From positions 1-8,087 of the forward strand of contig BNTT01000145.1 in assembly GCA_025996815.1 (NCBI GenBank): a stretch of DNA of 8,087 nt, given 5' to 3'. The notes beneath the pieces are model-generated. The model saw only the letters and a program-made list of their open reading frames with translations, made no database searches and was not told the origin of the DNA. A program made the translations under genes and the position numbers. How positions within the stretch are numbered: the stretch's first letter is position 1; each line of letters begins with the position of its first letter. Shown here one piece after another: positions 1 through 6,575 of this stretch. This DNA is from Bacteroidia bacterium. GTDB taxonomy: Bacteria; Bacteroidota; Bacteroidia; Bacteroidales; Azobacteroidaceae.

Positions 1-2262
1 ACTCGACACGAAGGAATAGCCCGCTTCCACAATCGCCTGACCGTGCAGGGCGGGATAGTCAAACGTGTTTCCGGCAATGAGCATCGTTTCGTAATTGGCA
101 TTGCTCGCGCCAAAACCGGCGGCATCATCGTCCATCCAGGGCACACTGCGGCGAAATTCGTGCTGACTGCCGATGTAATTATACTGCACCCTGTCGGGCA
201 CGCCGTGGTCGAGATAGTCCAAAAAGCCCGCCAGACTGTCTTTGCTCGCGAAACTTTCGGGTGCAGAGATGCGTGTGAAGCCGTTTACGACCAGCACCAC
301 GCCTTTCTCGTTGCTCTTGCGGCACACCGCCAGTGTTTCCGACGGGAAACTCTCGCCGCCCTCGTTGCTCGCCGCAATCTTGAAGCGGTAGAGCGTGTCG
401 CGCTGAATCGCCACATTGTGCTGCGTGCTTTTGACCGGCACGCCGTTGTCGAAATCGCCGCCATTGACCGCCGAATAGAGGATATAACCCGTTGGCGCGG
501 CGGTCGGCTCGATGGAATCGAGGGTCGCCTGCCATTGGAGTTGCACATGCAGGCTGTCGGTGAATTTGGTGCCGAACGCCCTGATGGGCAGCGGCTGCAC
601 GACATAATTGTAGTTGTTTTGATAGGCAATGAATTTCAAAAGCCCCTTGTAGATGGCACGGCTCACGGCAAATTGAAAATTGGGGTCAAGTCCGTAGCGC
701 ATATCGGCAAAGTTTTGATGCGAAAGCAGTTCGAGGAGCATCGTGGGCACTTCCGGAAGACGGGCTTCGCTGTAATTGCGGTTCCAGATGTGGCGGCGCG
801 TCCATCGCGGCTCATATTGCAGGCGGATGTCGCGGACAATCTCGTCGGCAACGGTCTGCGTCAGGTCGCGCGACAGGATGCGCGGCTTGCCGTTGGCAAA
901 CACCTCGTCCTTGAAATGTGTCATACAGATGCCCAGCGTGCCGATAATCGAGTCGTCGTAGGTCGTTCCGGCATCGGAATGAAAGGCAAAGGCGGCATCC
1001 AGAGGGACGTTTTGTGCGCGCATATAATTGACCCACAAGCCGCGGCTTTGGTAGTCGTCGGTGTAGTCGCGCGTGCCGTGCGTCCAACTGTAAACGCTGT
1101 CGGGCATCCCCGCCCATTGCAGCCAGTAGCGCGCGCCCTCAACGTAGCGCGGGCGACCGCTTGTTTCCGTGTGTATGCTATCTCCGCGGGCGATATTGCC
1201 GATGCCGCCGCCGATTTTCACGGCATCGGCAGTAACGATTTTGTTTTTGTCTTTGCTCTCGTTCGACAGCACCACCCGGCTGCTGCTGTCGTCGAAGTCG
1301 AACGTGCCAAGGTATATCCACGTGCCGCCTCCCATCGTCTGATTGATGCTGAACGTGGTTTGCCCGCCGGTGTGATAGACGGTGTAGTGCGCATCTTGCG
1401 TGCTCTTCGGCAGACTTTTGTAGGACACATAGACGGCGTATTTGCCCCTCTCCGGTAGTTCCGGCTGCCAGGTGAAGGTTGTGAGGGTGCCTTTTTTCAC
1501 CGTTTGGGCTTGCAGATACGTCCCGTCGGCGAACGGATTTTCGCCATCGTGATAGACCTCTTTCAGGTGGGCAAAGCCAACGCCTTCGCCGAGGGTCCAG
1601 CCCTCGGCGGTGGTGTCGTTATCAACAATGATTTCGTGGCGTTGCGTATCCCGTTCGCGGGGCAGGAGCACCGTGGCACCGGCATTTTCGAGCATTGGCA
1701 CTATGTAGGGCAGCACATAACTCTGCGTGTAGAGGTCTTCCACCGTCTGAAAAAGCCGCGCGCGCTGCCATTCCCAGCGGTCGAGTTTCTGCTCATAATA
1801 CCATCCGTGGCTTTGCCACAGGGCAAGATGGCGGTTTTGCAGCCCGTGCTTAATCGCGTAGGGCGCAGAGAGATTGCGCTTCAGCGGCACGTCCACCCGG
1901 TTCGCAAACCGCTCCTTGCGATGCAGCGGGATATAATCCTCAATCTTGTAGCCATCCGAAAAAAGTTCGACCCTGTGCTTGCCTAACTCGCTTGGCAAGA
2001 GCGTTTTAATGCGGGCGTAGATGCTGTCGGTCGCCACCTTATCGAAGCGGCTATACGACAAATTGCCATTGGCAAACAGTTGCAGGGTCTTCTTTTGCAT
2101 CGCCACCGAATCGATGGTAATCCTGCCGACAGATGTCTGCTGCCTCACTGTTTGAGTGAGGTAGGCACCAATCCGGGTTTTCACCTCCGCCGGAAAATCC
2201 TGCGCGGCAACCGGCATCAGCGATGCGCAAAGCGCAAACAGCGAAAAGATTTTTTTGTGCAT
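1..2262 (-). CDS. Exported golvesin-domain N-acetylmuramoyl-L-alanine amidase-like protein with FnIII domain (3' end outside window)
   Basis: The frame is open for all 754 codons in the window and continues past the left edge. Residues 1 to about 21 form a signal peptide (MHKKIFSLFALCASLMPVAA, then QD), so the product is exported. An amidase_3-like zinc hydrolase fold is visible: SHGW with H152, VEDLY with E175, FHSDA with H428 and VPTMLLE with E511, which match in order the His-Glu-His-Glu residues of that family. Between the second and third motifs, about residues 213-352, lies a golvesin-like beta domain (from VDNDTTAEGW to ADAVKIGGG). A fibronectin type III domain follows at about 560-650, then the start of a further domain (VVLVVNGF). 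Family knowledge: Bacteroidales homologues are often labelled 'xanthan lyase', which the motifs here do not support. The inferred role is cleavage or binding of peptidoglycan or another envelope polymer; the substrate is not shown. The ATG at 2262 is chosen because it gives the signal peptide and sits about 25 nt after a predicted transcription start. Confidence 0.85.
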   Translation of the reverse strand, partial: MHKKIFSLFALCASLMPVAAQDFPAEVKTRIGAYLTQTVRQQTSVGRITIDSVAMQKKTLQLFANGNLSYSRFDKVATDSIYARIKTLLPSELGKHRVELFSDGYKIEDYIPLHRKERFANRVDVPLKRNLSAPYAIKHGLQNRHLALWQSHGWYYEQKLDRWEWQRARLFQTVEDLYTQSYVLPYIVPMLENAGATVLLPRERDTQRHEIIVDNDTTAEGWTLGEGVGFAHLKEVYHDGENPFADGTYLQAQTVKKGTLTTFTWQPELPERGKYAVYVSYKSLPKSTQDAHYTVYHTGGQTTFSINQTMGGGTWIYLGTFDFDDSSSRVVLSNESKDKNKIVTADAVKIGGGIGNIARGDSIHTETSGRPRYVEGARYWLQWAGMPDSVYSWTHGTRDYTDDYQSRGLWVNYMRAQNVPLDAAFAFHSDAGTTYDDSIIGTLGICMTHFKDEVFANGKPRILSRDLTQTVADEIVRDIRLQYEPRWTRRHIWNRNYSEARLPEVPTMLLELLSHQNFADMRYGLDPNFQFAVSRAIYKGLLKFIAYQNNYNYVVQPLPIRAFGTKFTDSLHVQLQWQATLDSIEPTAAPTGYILYSAVNGGDFDNGVPVKSTQHNVAIQRDTLYRFKIAASNEGGESFPSETLAVCRKSNEKGVVLVVNGFTRISAPESFASKDSLAGFLDYLDHGVPDRVQYNYIGSQHEFRRSVPWMDDDAAGFGASNANYETMLIAGNTFDYPALHGQAIVEAGYSFVSS

Positions 2263-2290
2263 AGCAATCGAAATTCTCAAAATGAGTGTG

Positions 2291-2322
2291 CAAATCTACA
2301 ACTTTATTTTCAATAAAACAAA
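2291..2322 (-). promoter_or_regulatory. Bacteroidetes-type promoter for the golvesin/amidase gene
   Basis: Read on the minus strand, TTTG (2322-2319), exactly 20 bp, then TAGATTTG (2298-2291). This is a full match to the Bacteroidetes sigma-ABfr consensus TTTG-N19-21-TAnnTTTG. Predicted transcription start is near 2287, giving a leader of about 25 nt before the ATG at 2262. Confidence 0.75.
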
Positions 2323-2341
2323 TATATCCCCAAAAAATGTG

Positions 2342-2349
2342 TATCTTTG
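2342..2349 (+). promoter_or_regulatory. -7 element of the nusB promoter
   Basis: TATCTTTG matches the Bacteroidetes -7 consensus TAnnTTTG. No TTTG is found 19-21 bp upstream; that place is occupied by the -33 element of the opposite promoter on the other strand. A start near 2353 gives a leader of about 20 nt to the ATG at 2374. It also argues against the in-frame TTG at 2347, which lies inside this element, as the translation start. Confidence 0.6.
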
Positions 2350-2373
2350 CACCCTCACAAAGCGAAATTTGAA

Positions 2374-3303
2374 ATGATAAACAGAGTTCTTATACGTTTG
2401 AAAGTGCTTCAAATAGTCTATGCGTACTATCAGAAAGGTGATTTTGATGCGTACGGTGCCGAGAAAGAACTTTTGCGCAGTCTGCAAAAGTTATACGATT
2501 TGTATCACTATCTGCTGCTGCTGGTTACCGTGCTCACCGACCTGACACAGAAAAAGGAAGATACCCAAAAGCAGAAATATCTGCCCTACGGCGCCATTGG
2601 AGACGGTCATTCGCGCTTCATCAACAACCGTTTTGCCGAACAACTGCACAAAAATAAGGTTTTGCAACATTTTGCCAATAAAAAAGGCTACCTCTGGGAC
2701 GACGACGACCAGGTTTTTCTCCGAAACCTGCTGCTCAAAATTCTGCAATCCGCTGTATATCAGGAGTATATCACAAGCCCTGACACCTATGAATCCGACC
2801 GCAATTTTTGGCGGCACGTGTTTGAGAAAGTTCTCCTCGACGACAATGAAGATATGGACGACGTTTTGGAGGGGAAATGTATCTTTTGGAGTGATGATTG
2901 GACGATTGTGCTGACTTTCGTGCTGAAAACCATCAAGCGCTTCGACGAAAATTCACCCGCAACGCTGCCTCTGCTGCCGATGTTTGCGAAGGAGGAAGAC
3001 GAGGATTTTGCCTTCCAACTGCTGCATTTCGCGTGTGCCGACAAGCAGGCAAGCGATGCGCTAATAGCCAAACACAGCAAAAATTGGGACATCGGGCGCG
3101 TTTCGACGCTGGATATGTGCGTGATGCAAATGGCTCTGGCGGAGATTCGCAATTTCCCGGCGATACCCATCAACGTCAGCCTCAACGAATATGTCGAACT
3201 TGTGCACTATTACAGCACGCCCAAAAGTTCGCCCTTCATCAATGGCATTTTGGATGCTATTGCTACGGAATTGCGGGGGGATGGGACTTTGTTTAAGAGT
3301 TAA
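2374..3303 (+). CDS. nusB: Transcription antitermination factor NusB, long Bacteroidetes form
   Basis: A cytoplasmic RNA-binding protein of 309 residues. In the NusB family it acts with NusE (S10) at boxA RNA in the antitermination complex needed for full rRNA transcription. The protein opens with MINRVLIRLKVLQIVYAYYQ, the usual N-terminus of Bacteroidetes NusB. The conserved C-terminal core is clear: the RVSTLD and MQMALAEIR helices (about 242-259), then LNEYVELVHYYS (270-281) and SSPFINGILD (285-294), corresponding to the NEaVela...FvNgvLd signature. It is about twice the length of E. coli NusB (about 140 residues), the extra length lying in the N-terminal and middle part, as is normal in this phylum. 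The ATG at 2374 is preferred over an in-frame TTG at 2347 because the TTG lies in the promoter -7 element. No Shine-Dalgarno sequence is seen. In related genomes as I recall them, nusB is followed by yajC; here it is followed by a convergent gene. Confidence 0.93.
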   Translation: MINRVLIRLKVLQIVYAYYQKGDFDAYGAEKELLRSLQKLYDLYHYLLLLVTVLTDLTQKKEDTQKQKYLPYGAIGDGHSRFINNRFAEQLHKNKVLQHFANKKGYLWDDDDQVFLRNLLLKILQSAVYQEYITSPDTYESDRNFWRHVFEKVLLDDNEDMDDVLEGKCIFWSDDWTIVLTFVLKTIKRFDENSPATLPLLPMFAKEEDEDFAFQLLHFACADKQASDALIAKHSKNWDIGRVSTLDMCVMQMALAEIRNFPAIPINVSLNEYVELVHYYSTPKSSPFINGILDAIATELRGDGTLFKS

Positions 3304-3308
3304 TTTTT

Positions 3309-3342
3309 CATTTTGCAAAACTTTTTTTGCATTTTGCAAAAC
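3309..3342. repeat. Two copies of CATTTTGCAAAAC, possible bidirectional terminator
   Basis: The 13-mer CATTTTGCAAAAC occurs at 3309-3321 and 3330-3342, a 21-bp period. Each copy contains the perfect palindrome TTTTGCAAAA. TGCAAAA (3314-3320) can pair with TTTTGCA (3325-3331) across a 4-nt loop, and T-runs are present. It lies between the nusB stop and the stop of the convergent toxin gene, so weak termination in both directions is the simplest reading. A protein site with two-turn spacing is an alternative. Confidence 0.4.
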
Positions 3343-3357
3343 ATATTTATACCCCGT

Positions 3358-4362
3358 TTACCAATCAATTTTATTTACTGTTTCGTTGAGTTGCTTTATC
3401 TTGTCAATTAGCCGATTGAATGGCAAAGAATCGCCGTAAATCATGGTTGCCTGCATATTGGTGTAATCTTCTTCCCATTGTTCAATTACATTTGCGGGTG
3501 GCACAATGTTAATGCTTTTGGGGGCAAGGGTATCATAATCGAAGCCTTTTAAGCCTACAAATATGCGCCGGTGTTCCACAACGGAGTTGTACAAATCTTT
3601 GTTCGCCAATGCTTCGGCGGCAATCGGCGTATCCATTATTTGCACTAAATCGTACAAATGGCGGCTCATTCTTTCAGTTCGCATTAAGTCAAACGGTTTG
3701 GCAAATTCTTCGTGTAACAAGCATATTTTTTCAATGAATGTTCTTTGCGGCACAACTGCTTGTACTTCAAACTCTTTTTCAGTAAAACTTTCATTCGGAA
3801 ACGCCTCGTCTATCATAGAATTGAGTTTAACCGATTGCAAAGGCTCACGCATTGAACGCCCGCTAACTTCCAGTATCACTTTTCGTTTGATATAGCCAAG
3901 TTCATCAAAAAGTGATTTATATTCTACTTCGATTATTTCGGGGTCGGTGGTAGAAATTGGCGTGATATTGACTTTTACCGTAAAGTGTTCCGGATTGATA
4001 CCGTTAGATTCCAACTGTTTTGCTATATCAAATTGTAATGTTTCTCGCACAAACGAGCAAGCCGCACGGCGCAATCTATCGCTGATTTGTGTTTTTGAAA
4101 GTGTGCCACTAAAACCAAGATATTCGCGATTGATGGCAATATCTACATCTTCACTGAAACGCTCTATCAGTTTCCAGCATTTGCTCAAAGAAGTGCCGCC
4201 TTTGAAAGAGAGATTTTCGGCATAAGGTAGCGCAAACAAAGCGCGAAGGACGGTTGTAACCCACCAGTCTTTTTCGATAATTGTGGGGTCAAGTTTCGTT
4301 GTTTTGCTTACTTTCTCAAAAAGAGCAATTTTTTCTGTTTGTGTTAATTGTGTAAATGTCAT
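3358..4362 (-). CDS. abiEii: AbiEii-family nucleotidyltransferase toxin of a type IV toxin-antitoxin system
   Basis: A protein of 334 residues with the AbiEii/DUF1814 nucleotidyltransferase fold. The visible motifs are IEKDWWVTTVLRALF (29-43), FKGGTSLSK (53-61) and RFSEDVDIAI (68-77). GG55-56 with T57/S58 and the acidic pair D72/D74 are the expected nucleotide- and metal-binding residues of the Pol-beta-type active site; an RHLYDL-type motif occurs in the C-terminal half. Known AbiEii proteins are growth-arresting toxins that act without a stable protein-protein complex with AbiEi, and several such systems cause phage abortive infection. The start at 4362 is chosen because its ATG overlaps the antitoxin stop as ATGA, giving translational coupling; an in-frame extension to 4389 would lie inside the antitoxin gene. 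The gene is visibly more AT-rich than the amidase gene. No truncation or loss of key residues is seen. Actual toxicity and target are not shown by sequence. Confidence 0.88.
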   Translation of the reverse strand: MTFTQLTQTEKIALFEKVSKTTKLDPTIIEKDWWVTTVLRALFALPYAENLSFKGGTSLSKCWKLIERFSEDVDIAINREYLGFSGTLSKTQISDRLRRAACSFVRETLQFDIAKQLESNGINPEHFTVKVNITPISTTDPEIIEVEYKSLFDELGYIKRKVILEVSGRSMREPLQSVKLNSMIDEAFPNESFTEKEFEVQAVVPQRTFIEKICLLHEEFAKPFDLMRTERMSRHLYDLVQIMDTPIAAEALANKDLYNSVVEHRRIFVGLKGFDYDTLAPKSINIVPPANVIEQWEEDYTNMQATMIYGDSLPFNRLIDKIKQLNETVNKIDW

Positions 4363-4973
4363 AATGTTAAGAGTATTTTGCGCACCCAAAGAGGTATAAG
4401 TTTAATGTCGCGTTCAAAATCTTTTTTAGCCACTTTTTGAAAATGTTCCTTGATTATTGCTAATTCATTTTCGCGAATTTTGCCCTCTCCAATTTCGCGT
4501 AGAGCGGACACAATCAGCATTAGCAATTTGGACTTGTAGGCTAAATTTCGCAATTCGGAAGTGTGCCTAAATAAAATACCTTTTGTACTGCCTTCTATTT
4601 TAATTCGGCGTGCTGCACCGTCTGTAATATATACCACGTTCATAGGAACTTGCGTGGAAAGTCCCAGCAAATTTAAGGCATAATCGCCAACCGGCACGAT
4701 GCGGGCTTTGTCGCGCTTGGCAATGGCACGGGCAATGGCATCAACAGAAGGCGTATCATCTGAAATTACCAAACTGCCGATAGTAACATCTTTTTTCGGA
4801 TAATAATAAATGCCGTGCGCACCCCGATTGATAAAACCTGATTTTACCAATCTTTGCAACGCTTTTTTTATGGATTCAGGTGTTCCAAAAGTGGTAAAAT
4901 CTTCTGCGAAAAAAATTTTACCCCTCCCGCATTTTTTTACTTTGCTTTCTATCTTATTTTCAATGCTTTGCAT
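4359..4973 (-). CDS. abiEi: AbiEi-like antitoxin (DUF6088 type) with N-terminal winged helix
   Basis: A protein of 204 residues, first gene of the operon. The N-terminal 60 residues look like a winged helix-turn-helix: RGKIFFAEDF (17-26), TPESIKKALQRLVKSGFINR (31-50) and the wing GIYYYP (54-59). This is the pattern of DUF6088/AbiEi antitoxins, whose N-terminal domain binds DNA to repress the operon while the C-terminal domain is needed for antitoxicity. The C-terminal part (about 75-204) has no motif I can assign more finely. The stop overlaps the toxin start by 4 nt (ATGA, 4359-4362), so the pair is co-translated. A promoter is at 5033-5064 and a strong inverted repeat at 4990-5024 is the likely autoregulatory site. 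The ATG at 4973 is the first one downstream of that promoter in this frame; no Shine-Dalgarno sequence is seen, as is usual in this phylum. Confidence 0.82.
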   Translation of the reverse strand: MQSIENKIESKVKKCGRGKIFFAEDFTTFGTPESIKKALQRLVKSGFINRGAHGIYYYPKKDVTIGSLVISDDTPSVDAIARAIAKRDKARIVPVGDYALNLLGLSTQVPMNVVYITDGAARRIKIEGSTKGILFRHTSELRNLAYKSKLLMLIVSALREIGEGKIRENELAIIKEHFQKVAKKDFERDIKLIPLWVRKILLTL

Positions 4974-4989
4974 ATAATTATTTGCTTAT

Positions 4990-5024
4990 TTTTGTCCCAA
5001 ATATATGATAAATATGGGACAAAA
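4990..5024 (-). promoter_or_regulatory. Inverted repeat in the AbiE leader, candidate antitoxin operator
   Basis: The arms TTTTGTCCCA (4990-4999) and TGGGACAAAA (5015-5024) are perfect 10-bp inverted repeats around a 15-bp AT-rich spacer. The repeat starts about 9 bp downstream of the -7 element, covering the predicted transcription start and most of the leader. AbiEi antitoxins are known to repress their own promoter by binding inverted repeats, so an operator is the favoured reading; as RNA it would also form a 10-bp stem. Confidence 0.6.
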
Positions 5025-5032
5025 TTCGACTG

Positions 5033-5064
5033 CAAAGGTAGTGTTTATTTTTGATATAAACAAG
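5033..5064 (-). promoter_or_regulatory. Bacteroidetes-type promoter of the AbiE operon
   Basis: On the minus strand, CTTG (5064-5061), 20 bp, then TACCTTTG (5040-5033). The -7 element is perfect and the -33 element matches 3 of 4. Predicted start is near 5029, about 56 nt before the ATG at 4973, the longest leader in the window; the inverted repeat lies in it. Confidence 0.65.
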
Positions 5065-5103
5065 GGAAAATTACAATTTTTGAACAATAACGCACCAACC
5101 ACC

Positions 5104-6357
5104 TCATTCAACCCGCTTTAATTTCGCCGCCGCCGTCTCCAGCGATTCTGTCGGCTCAATGATGTTATAACTACCCCAGAAGTTGCTGTCGTAGTACGAC
5201 ATCACTTTTTCGCTCAGCGAGGTGTTTGCCGAGAAGGCGTTCTTCCCTGTGATTTTCGTAATTTTTTCGTCCGTGCGGTCGGTCATCACCATCTCGCTGA
5301 TGATTGTGTAGTGCGTGAAAAACAGTTTTCTTTTCCAGTCGCATCGAAAACGGATTTCGTTGCGGATGTAGTTCAGGTAACTTTTCCCGTTTTGCTGCTT
5401 GTAGGCGACGGTGTAGGACAATTCGTTGGGCGTAAATCGCAGTCCGGAGGGCTTTTCTTTCAGGATAAGTTTGGTTACCAACTCCTTGTCGCGCATATCG
5501 AGGCTAAATTCGATTCTTGTGAATGCAAGTGTTTCTTTATCAATGTAATAGACACCCTCATACAGCGGTTGCGACGCGAGCATCTGCGGCTTGAAATTGA
5601 CCACATATTGCAGGCGGTCGTCTATGGAGGTGGTTTCGCCCATCGTGTAGGAATAGTAGTGCAGCAGTTCCTTGTCCAGCAACACATTGGGATTTTTGAC
5701 CACGTCTATGAAAATCGCCGCATTGGGACCGCCCACCAACTTGACGGCAAGCGTATCCTTTCGGTTGGGACTCAGCAACTTGCGCCCTTTCAGGATTTGC
5801 ACCCTGTCGCCCGTGGCACCCGCCTTGTAGGGCGATTTATATACGTCCATAACTGCCTCTGACACATTGATATAGTGCCTTCCCTTTTGGATGGTTTCGC
5901 GATAAAAAGCGGTCAGCAAATTCGGCGCGGGGCTGTAATTCGTTTCCACCCTGTCAATCGCCGCCACGACCAAATCCACGGGGTTTTTCCACCCCAGCAC
6001 CTCAATCTCGTCCAACTCAATCGAGCGGGGCGAGAGATAAAAAGCCTGCTCGGAGAGGTCGGATGCGCCGATAGCCTGCCGCGCATTGTGATAGCCCACG
6101 CCGGAGAGTTCGATTTCGCGCACGTCCAACCCCCTGCTGATTTTGAGGACAAACTCGCCGTTCTCGTTGGTAATCGTGCCGATATTAGTGCCCACGACCG
6201 ATACATTGACGTATTCCAAATTCTTTTTGCTCTTCGCATTTTTCACCACGCCCCCAATCGAAAAGAAGTCGTCGCCACCCTGCGCCTGCACGGCAGGTAC
6301 AAAAAAGAGCACACCCAAAAGCAGAAGCCCTGCCTGACTACACAATATCCGTTTCAT
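5104..6357 (-). CDS. Exported CarboxypepD_reg-like domain protein of unknown function
   Basis: A protein of 417 residues. Residues 1-26 are a signal peptide (basic MKR, a LLLLGVLFFV core, then VQAQ), so it is probably periplasmic or outer-membrane associated. Residues about 33-118 are a CarboxypepD_reg-like (transthyretin-like) beta-sandwich, with the typical pattern GGVVKNAKSKKNLEYVNVSV, then GTITNENGEF and a final ELDEIEVLG. This domain also opens TonB-dependent receptors, but the protein is far too short for a receptor barrel and has no plug. The remaining 300 residues (NYSPAPNLLTAFYRE and following) resemble a common Bacteroidetes family of unknown function. No enzyme motif is seen. The ATG at 6357 is chosen over an upstream in-frame ATG at 6399 because it starts the signal peptide and the upstream stretch overlaps the promoter. 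The gene is transcribed in the same direction as the AbiE pair, with only about 40 bp between its stop and the AbiE -33 element. Confidence 0.8.
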   Translation of the reverse strand: MKRILCSQAGLLLLGVLFFVPAVQAQGGDDFFSIGGVVKNAKSKKNLEYVNVSVVGTNIGTITNENGEFVLKISRGLDVREIELSGVGYHNARQAIGASDLSEQAFYLSPRSIELDEIEVLGWKNPVDLVVAAIDRVETNYSPAPNLLTAFYRETIQKGRHYINVSEAVMDVYKSPYKAGATGDRVQILKGRKLLSPNRKDTLAVKLVGGPNAAIFIDVVKNPNVLLDKELLHYYSYTMGETTSIDDRLQYVVNFKPQMLASQPLYEGVYYIDKETLAFTRIEFSLDMRDKELVTKLILKEKPSGLRFTPNELSYTVAYKQQNGKSYLNYIRNEIRFRCDWKRKLFFTHYTIISEMVMTDRTDEKITKITGKNAFSANTSLSEKVMSYYDSNFWGSYNIIEPTESLETAAAKLKRVE

Positions 6358-6361
6358 AGTG

Positions 6362-6393
6362 CAAAGGTATGAATATGTTTTGAGAAATGCAAA
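6362..6393 (-). promoter_or_regulatory. Near-perfect promoter directly abutting the CarboxypepD_reg-like gene
   Basis: On the minus strand, TTTG (6393-6390), exactly 20 bp, TACCTTTG (6369-6362), a full consensus match. Only 4 nt separate the -7 element from the ATG at 6357, so transcription would begin at or next to the start codon. The message would then be leaderless or nearly so. Confidence 0.7.
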
Positions 6394-6403
6394 TTGCACT
6401 TAC

Positions 6404-6496
6404 TGTCTGAACCATGATTTTATTAAGATTTTCAAGATGATACAAGATTTTTTCCTGGTAATCTTGAAAATCTTAATAAAATCGTGGTTCAAGACA
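6404..6496. repeat. Long hairpin-forming palindrome, REP- or MITE-like
   Basis: The arms 6409-6438 and 6461-6490 are 30 bp each and complementary except for one T/G position (6415/6484), which still pairs as a wobble in RNA. The stem extends outward through T6408-A6491 and, after a 1-nt bulge, through TGTC (6404-6407) with GACA (6493-6496). The loop is 22 nt (6439-6460). The arms carry repeated AAGATTTTCAAGAT-type words. It lies between two divergent promoters and encodes no protein, so an ordinary gene-end terminator is unlikely. From memory, palindromes that begin CTGAACCA and end TGGTTC recur between genes in Bacteroidetes; I could not check copy number. Confidence 0.75.
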
Positions 6497-6530
6497 ATAG
6501 ATAAAGCAACTCAACGAATTTGTTTTATTT

Positions 6531-6575
6531 TTATCTATGGAAAAATCTGAAAAATTTGTATTTTTCCATAGATAA
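6531..6575. promoter_or_regulatory. Perfect 16-bp inverted repeat over the ATPase promoter, candidate operator
   Basis: The arms TTATCTATGGAAAAAT (6531-6546) and ATTTTTCCATAGATAA (6560-6575) are exact reverse complements around a 13-bp spacer. The -33 element (6555-6558) lies in the spacer and the right arm fills the interval between -33 and -7. Binding by a dimeric repressor would block this promoter. The regulator is unknown; no DNA-binding gene is adjacent. Confidence 0.6.

Noticed and set aside
43..1458. Long plus-strand open frame (471 codons) and its continuation at 1504-1986
   Set aside because: It is in exact codon register opposite the amidase-like gene, its translation shows no recognisable domain, and the minus frame carries a signal peptide and clear motifs. 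It is an antisense shadow.
2143..2161. CCTCACT / AGTGAGG hairpin with a 5-nt loop
   Set aside because: It lies well inside the coding sequence near the start of the amidase-like gene, is only 7 bp, and the codons read smoothly through it; most likely chance.
2347..2373. TTG start for nusB nine codons upstream
   Set aside because: It lies inside the -7 promoter element, and the extra residues are not part of the usual NusB N-terminus.
4363..4389. Longer toxin start nine codons upstream of 4362
   Set aside because: It would begin well within the antitoxin gene, and the ATGA stop/start overlap at 4359-4362 is the standard arrangement for such coupled pairs.
5067..5080. AAAATT-AC-AATTTT symmetry as a terminator for the CarboxypepD_reg-like gene
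   Set aside because: Only six A/T pairs with a 2-nt loop, too weak to call, and it abuts the AbiE -33 element.
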